Of a stretch of DNA of 64,000 bases, positions 62,010-64,000 are shown one piece after another. The stretch's first letter is position 1. Every line of letters begins with the position of its first letter. The translations under genes and the position numbers were made by a program. The notes under the pieces were generated by a model. The model was not told where the DNA came from, did not search any database, and saw nothing but the letters and a program-made list of their open reading frames with translations. Origin of the DNA: Hyaloscypha bicolor E (taxonomy: Eukaryota; Ascomycota; Leotiomycetes; Helotiales; Hyaloscyphaceae); the NCBI RefSeq assembly GCF_002865645.1, contig NW_020194518.1, positions 186,001 through 250,000 of the forward strand, in the 5' to 3' direction.

Positions 62010-64000
62010 AATAGTAATTAAGATTACTATTAAGATAAGGAAAGATAAGTAAAAGATTAGAATATTAGTTAACTCGGGTATAAAGGCTAATTATATAAAG
62101 AGGAGATTAGCTTTAAATATAAGTATTCTATTAATATTAAGAGTAACTTCCTTATTCTTATTAGAAAAAAGAAGAATTCATTTATATAGAGATTATATTC
62201 TTGGGATTATTATTAAGAATATACTAGGAAATAGAAGAAAGACTAATATATACTTTATATTATATGATTTTAATCTAAATTATATTAATATAATACTTGG
62301 ATTCCTATAGCTTTACTAGATTAATTCCCTAATTTCTTTTAGAGAAGTAATATAGAAATACTAGATTTAATTATAAAAGATTAAAGTTCTAAATACTAGA
62401 AAGTTTATTAAAATAATAAAGTATAAGATATATATTTTTCTATTAATTACCTATCCTATAATAGATAGCTAAAGAATTACTACTATTATTATAAATAAAA
62501 TAGTTATATTTCCTAGAAAGTATTAAAATCTTCTCCGAGTATTCTTTATAAAGGCTATAGGTATATTATCCAACTATTATATAATAAAGTATTATATAGA
62601 TCTAGAACCAGGATCCTAACTATTATATAATCCTATATATACTTTATTAGAAAAAGAGCTTAAAGTCCTTTGGGAATATCTTAATACTAGCTTAGAAAAG
62701 AAATAGATCCGTTATTTTACTAGCCTAGCTAGTACCTTAATTATATTTATTCTAAAGAAAGAAGGTGGCCTATATCTATATATTAATTACCGGAATCTAA
62801 ATAGAATTACTATTAAGAACTAAATACTATTACTACTTATTAGTAAAATAATAAATAGGCTTTATAAAGTAAAGATATATATAAAGCTAGACTTAAAAAA
62901 TACTTACTATTAGTTATAAATACGGGAAGGTAATAAGTAAAAAATAGTATTCCGAATATACTATAAATATTTTAAATACTATATTATATTTTTTAAACTA
63001 TCTAATACTCCGGTAATATTCCAGATATATATTAATTATATACTAGTAGGCCTTATAAATATTATTTATATAATTTATCTAGATAATATTTTAATTTATT
63101 TAGAGAACCCAGAATAGTATATAATAATAGTCTAATATATATTCGAGTAGTTATAATAATACTAGCTCTTTATAAACTTAGTAAAATATAAGTTTAATAT
63201 AGAAAGAATAAAGTTTCTGGAATTTGTAATTAGCCCAGATAATATAGAAATAAAGATTAGCCGAGTTATAGCTATTAGAGAATAGCCGGCCTTAAAGAAT
63301 AATATTCGAGAAGTTTAAGTATTCCTGGATTTTACTAACTTTTACTAAAGGTTTATTTATAAATACTCTAGAGTAATAAAAGAATTAACTAATTTACTAA
63401 AAACTAGTAAAAAACCACTATATTAGTTTAGCTAGATAAATAAGGCAGATAAGGCTTTTAGGGAGCTATAAATTATATTTATAATAGTACTAATTCTTTA
63501 TTATTTTAATCTAGTCTTAAAGATTTATATAGAAATAAATACTTTAGGATTTATAATTATAGATATAATTTCCTAGCTTTTTAATAAGAAAGCAAAAGCC
63601 AGATAATACCCTATTATTTTCTATTTAAAAAAGATAATTATAATTAAAAGTAAATATAAGATATATAACTCTAAACTTTTAGCTATTATTCTAGTATTTC
63701 GTATTTAGTAATATTATCTAGTATATATCTAATATACTATTATTATTAAGACAAATTATAATAACTTAAAATACTTTATAACTAAAAGAAAACTAAATAA
63801 TTAATAGATAAAATAAGTAAAGAAGCTAGCTGCCTTTGACTTTGTTTTAGAATACTAGCCGAGATATAGTAATTCCGCTAATAGGCTATTAAGGAGGCTA
63901 GACTTTATAGTAAGTATAAATAAAAATACTTTACTATTTATATTTTATAATAAGCTATAGAATATAGAATAGAGAATCCTATAGGTAATAGTAATAGAAT
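62010..64000 (+). pseudogene. Gypsy pol remnant (protease, reverse transcriptase, RNase H), cut by window edge
   Basis: The protease site is VNSGIKANYI (Asp to Asn, near 62,070). Reverse transcriptase blocks are KEGGLYLYINYRNLNRIT, KLDLKNTYY, SNTPVIFQIYINYIL and IYLDNILIYLENPE near 63,080, where the second Asp of the YLDD box is Asn. RNase H/tether text reads NTLGFIIIDIIS, FYLKKIIIIKSKYKIYNSKL and VKKLAAFDFVLEY, followed by the connection to integrase. Integrase itself lies outside. Nearly all lesions are C-to-T/G-to-A, as in RIP. Confidence 0.85.

Larger units (their letters stand above)
60418..64000 (+). mobile_element. Ty3/Gypsy retrotransposon, 5' part, continues past window end
   Basis: LTR 2, gag and pol (protease-RT-RNase H) follow in the standard Gypsy order on the plus strand over at least 3.6 kb. 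The 3' LTR and target duplication are not visible. Codons for Gln, Trp and Asp are preferentially hit. Confidence 0.8.

Overview
The window is nuclear DNA of a filamentous ascomycete. Genes are dense and interrupted by short introns of about 41-60 bases with fungal splice signals, a divergent histone H3/H4 pair is present, and the repeats carry C-to-T/G-to-A decay at CpA/TpG like that left by repeat-induced point mutation (RIP). The style of the Tad-type LINE, the Fot1-like transposon and the Gypsy elements fits Pezizomycotina, perhaps Leotiomycetes; the class is a weak inference.

Bases 1-27,060 form a gene-rich block of balanced composition. In order: the 5' part of a wybutosine-synthesis gene (ppm2/TYW4, minus, running off the left edge); atg18 (plus); the dual-specificity phosphatase gene pps1 (plus); the RNA polymerase I largest subunit (rpa190, minus); the U4/U6 snRNP factor prp3 (plus); the TFIIH helicase rad3/XPD (minus, 10 exons including exons of 17, 10 and 20 nt); about 5.3 kb holding only decayed coding-like sequence; then histone H3 (minus) and H4 (plus). 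These are housekeeping genes with unrelated jobs (tRNA modification, autophagy, signalling, rRNA transcription, splicing, repair/transcription, chromatin). Only the H3/H4 pair, sharing one 727-base promoter interval, is clearly a functional unit.

At about 27.3-27.5 kb the composition changes abruptly. From there to 64,000 the sequence is an AT-rich, TpA-rich transposon graveyard. It holds satellites, an (AAT)n microsatellite, four copies of one Tad-like LINE (D, C, B, A, least to most intact), two solo LTRs, a duplicated LTR-plus-leader unit, a large unidentified fossil reading frame, a Fot1/pogo-type transposase pseudogene, and two LTRs with the 5' part of a decayed Gypsy element that continues past the right edge.

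Insertion history can be read directly. LINE A (51,720-57,725) has a perfect 15-base target-site duplication and a poly(A) tail. A solo LTR (40,907-41,741) with a 5-base duplication splits the 3' UTR of LINE C. LINE copies B and A lie tail to tail, and C and B head to head, giving large inverted repeats. The stop codons read in the LINE A frames are all explained by CAA/CAG to TAA/TAG or TGG to TGA changes.
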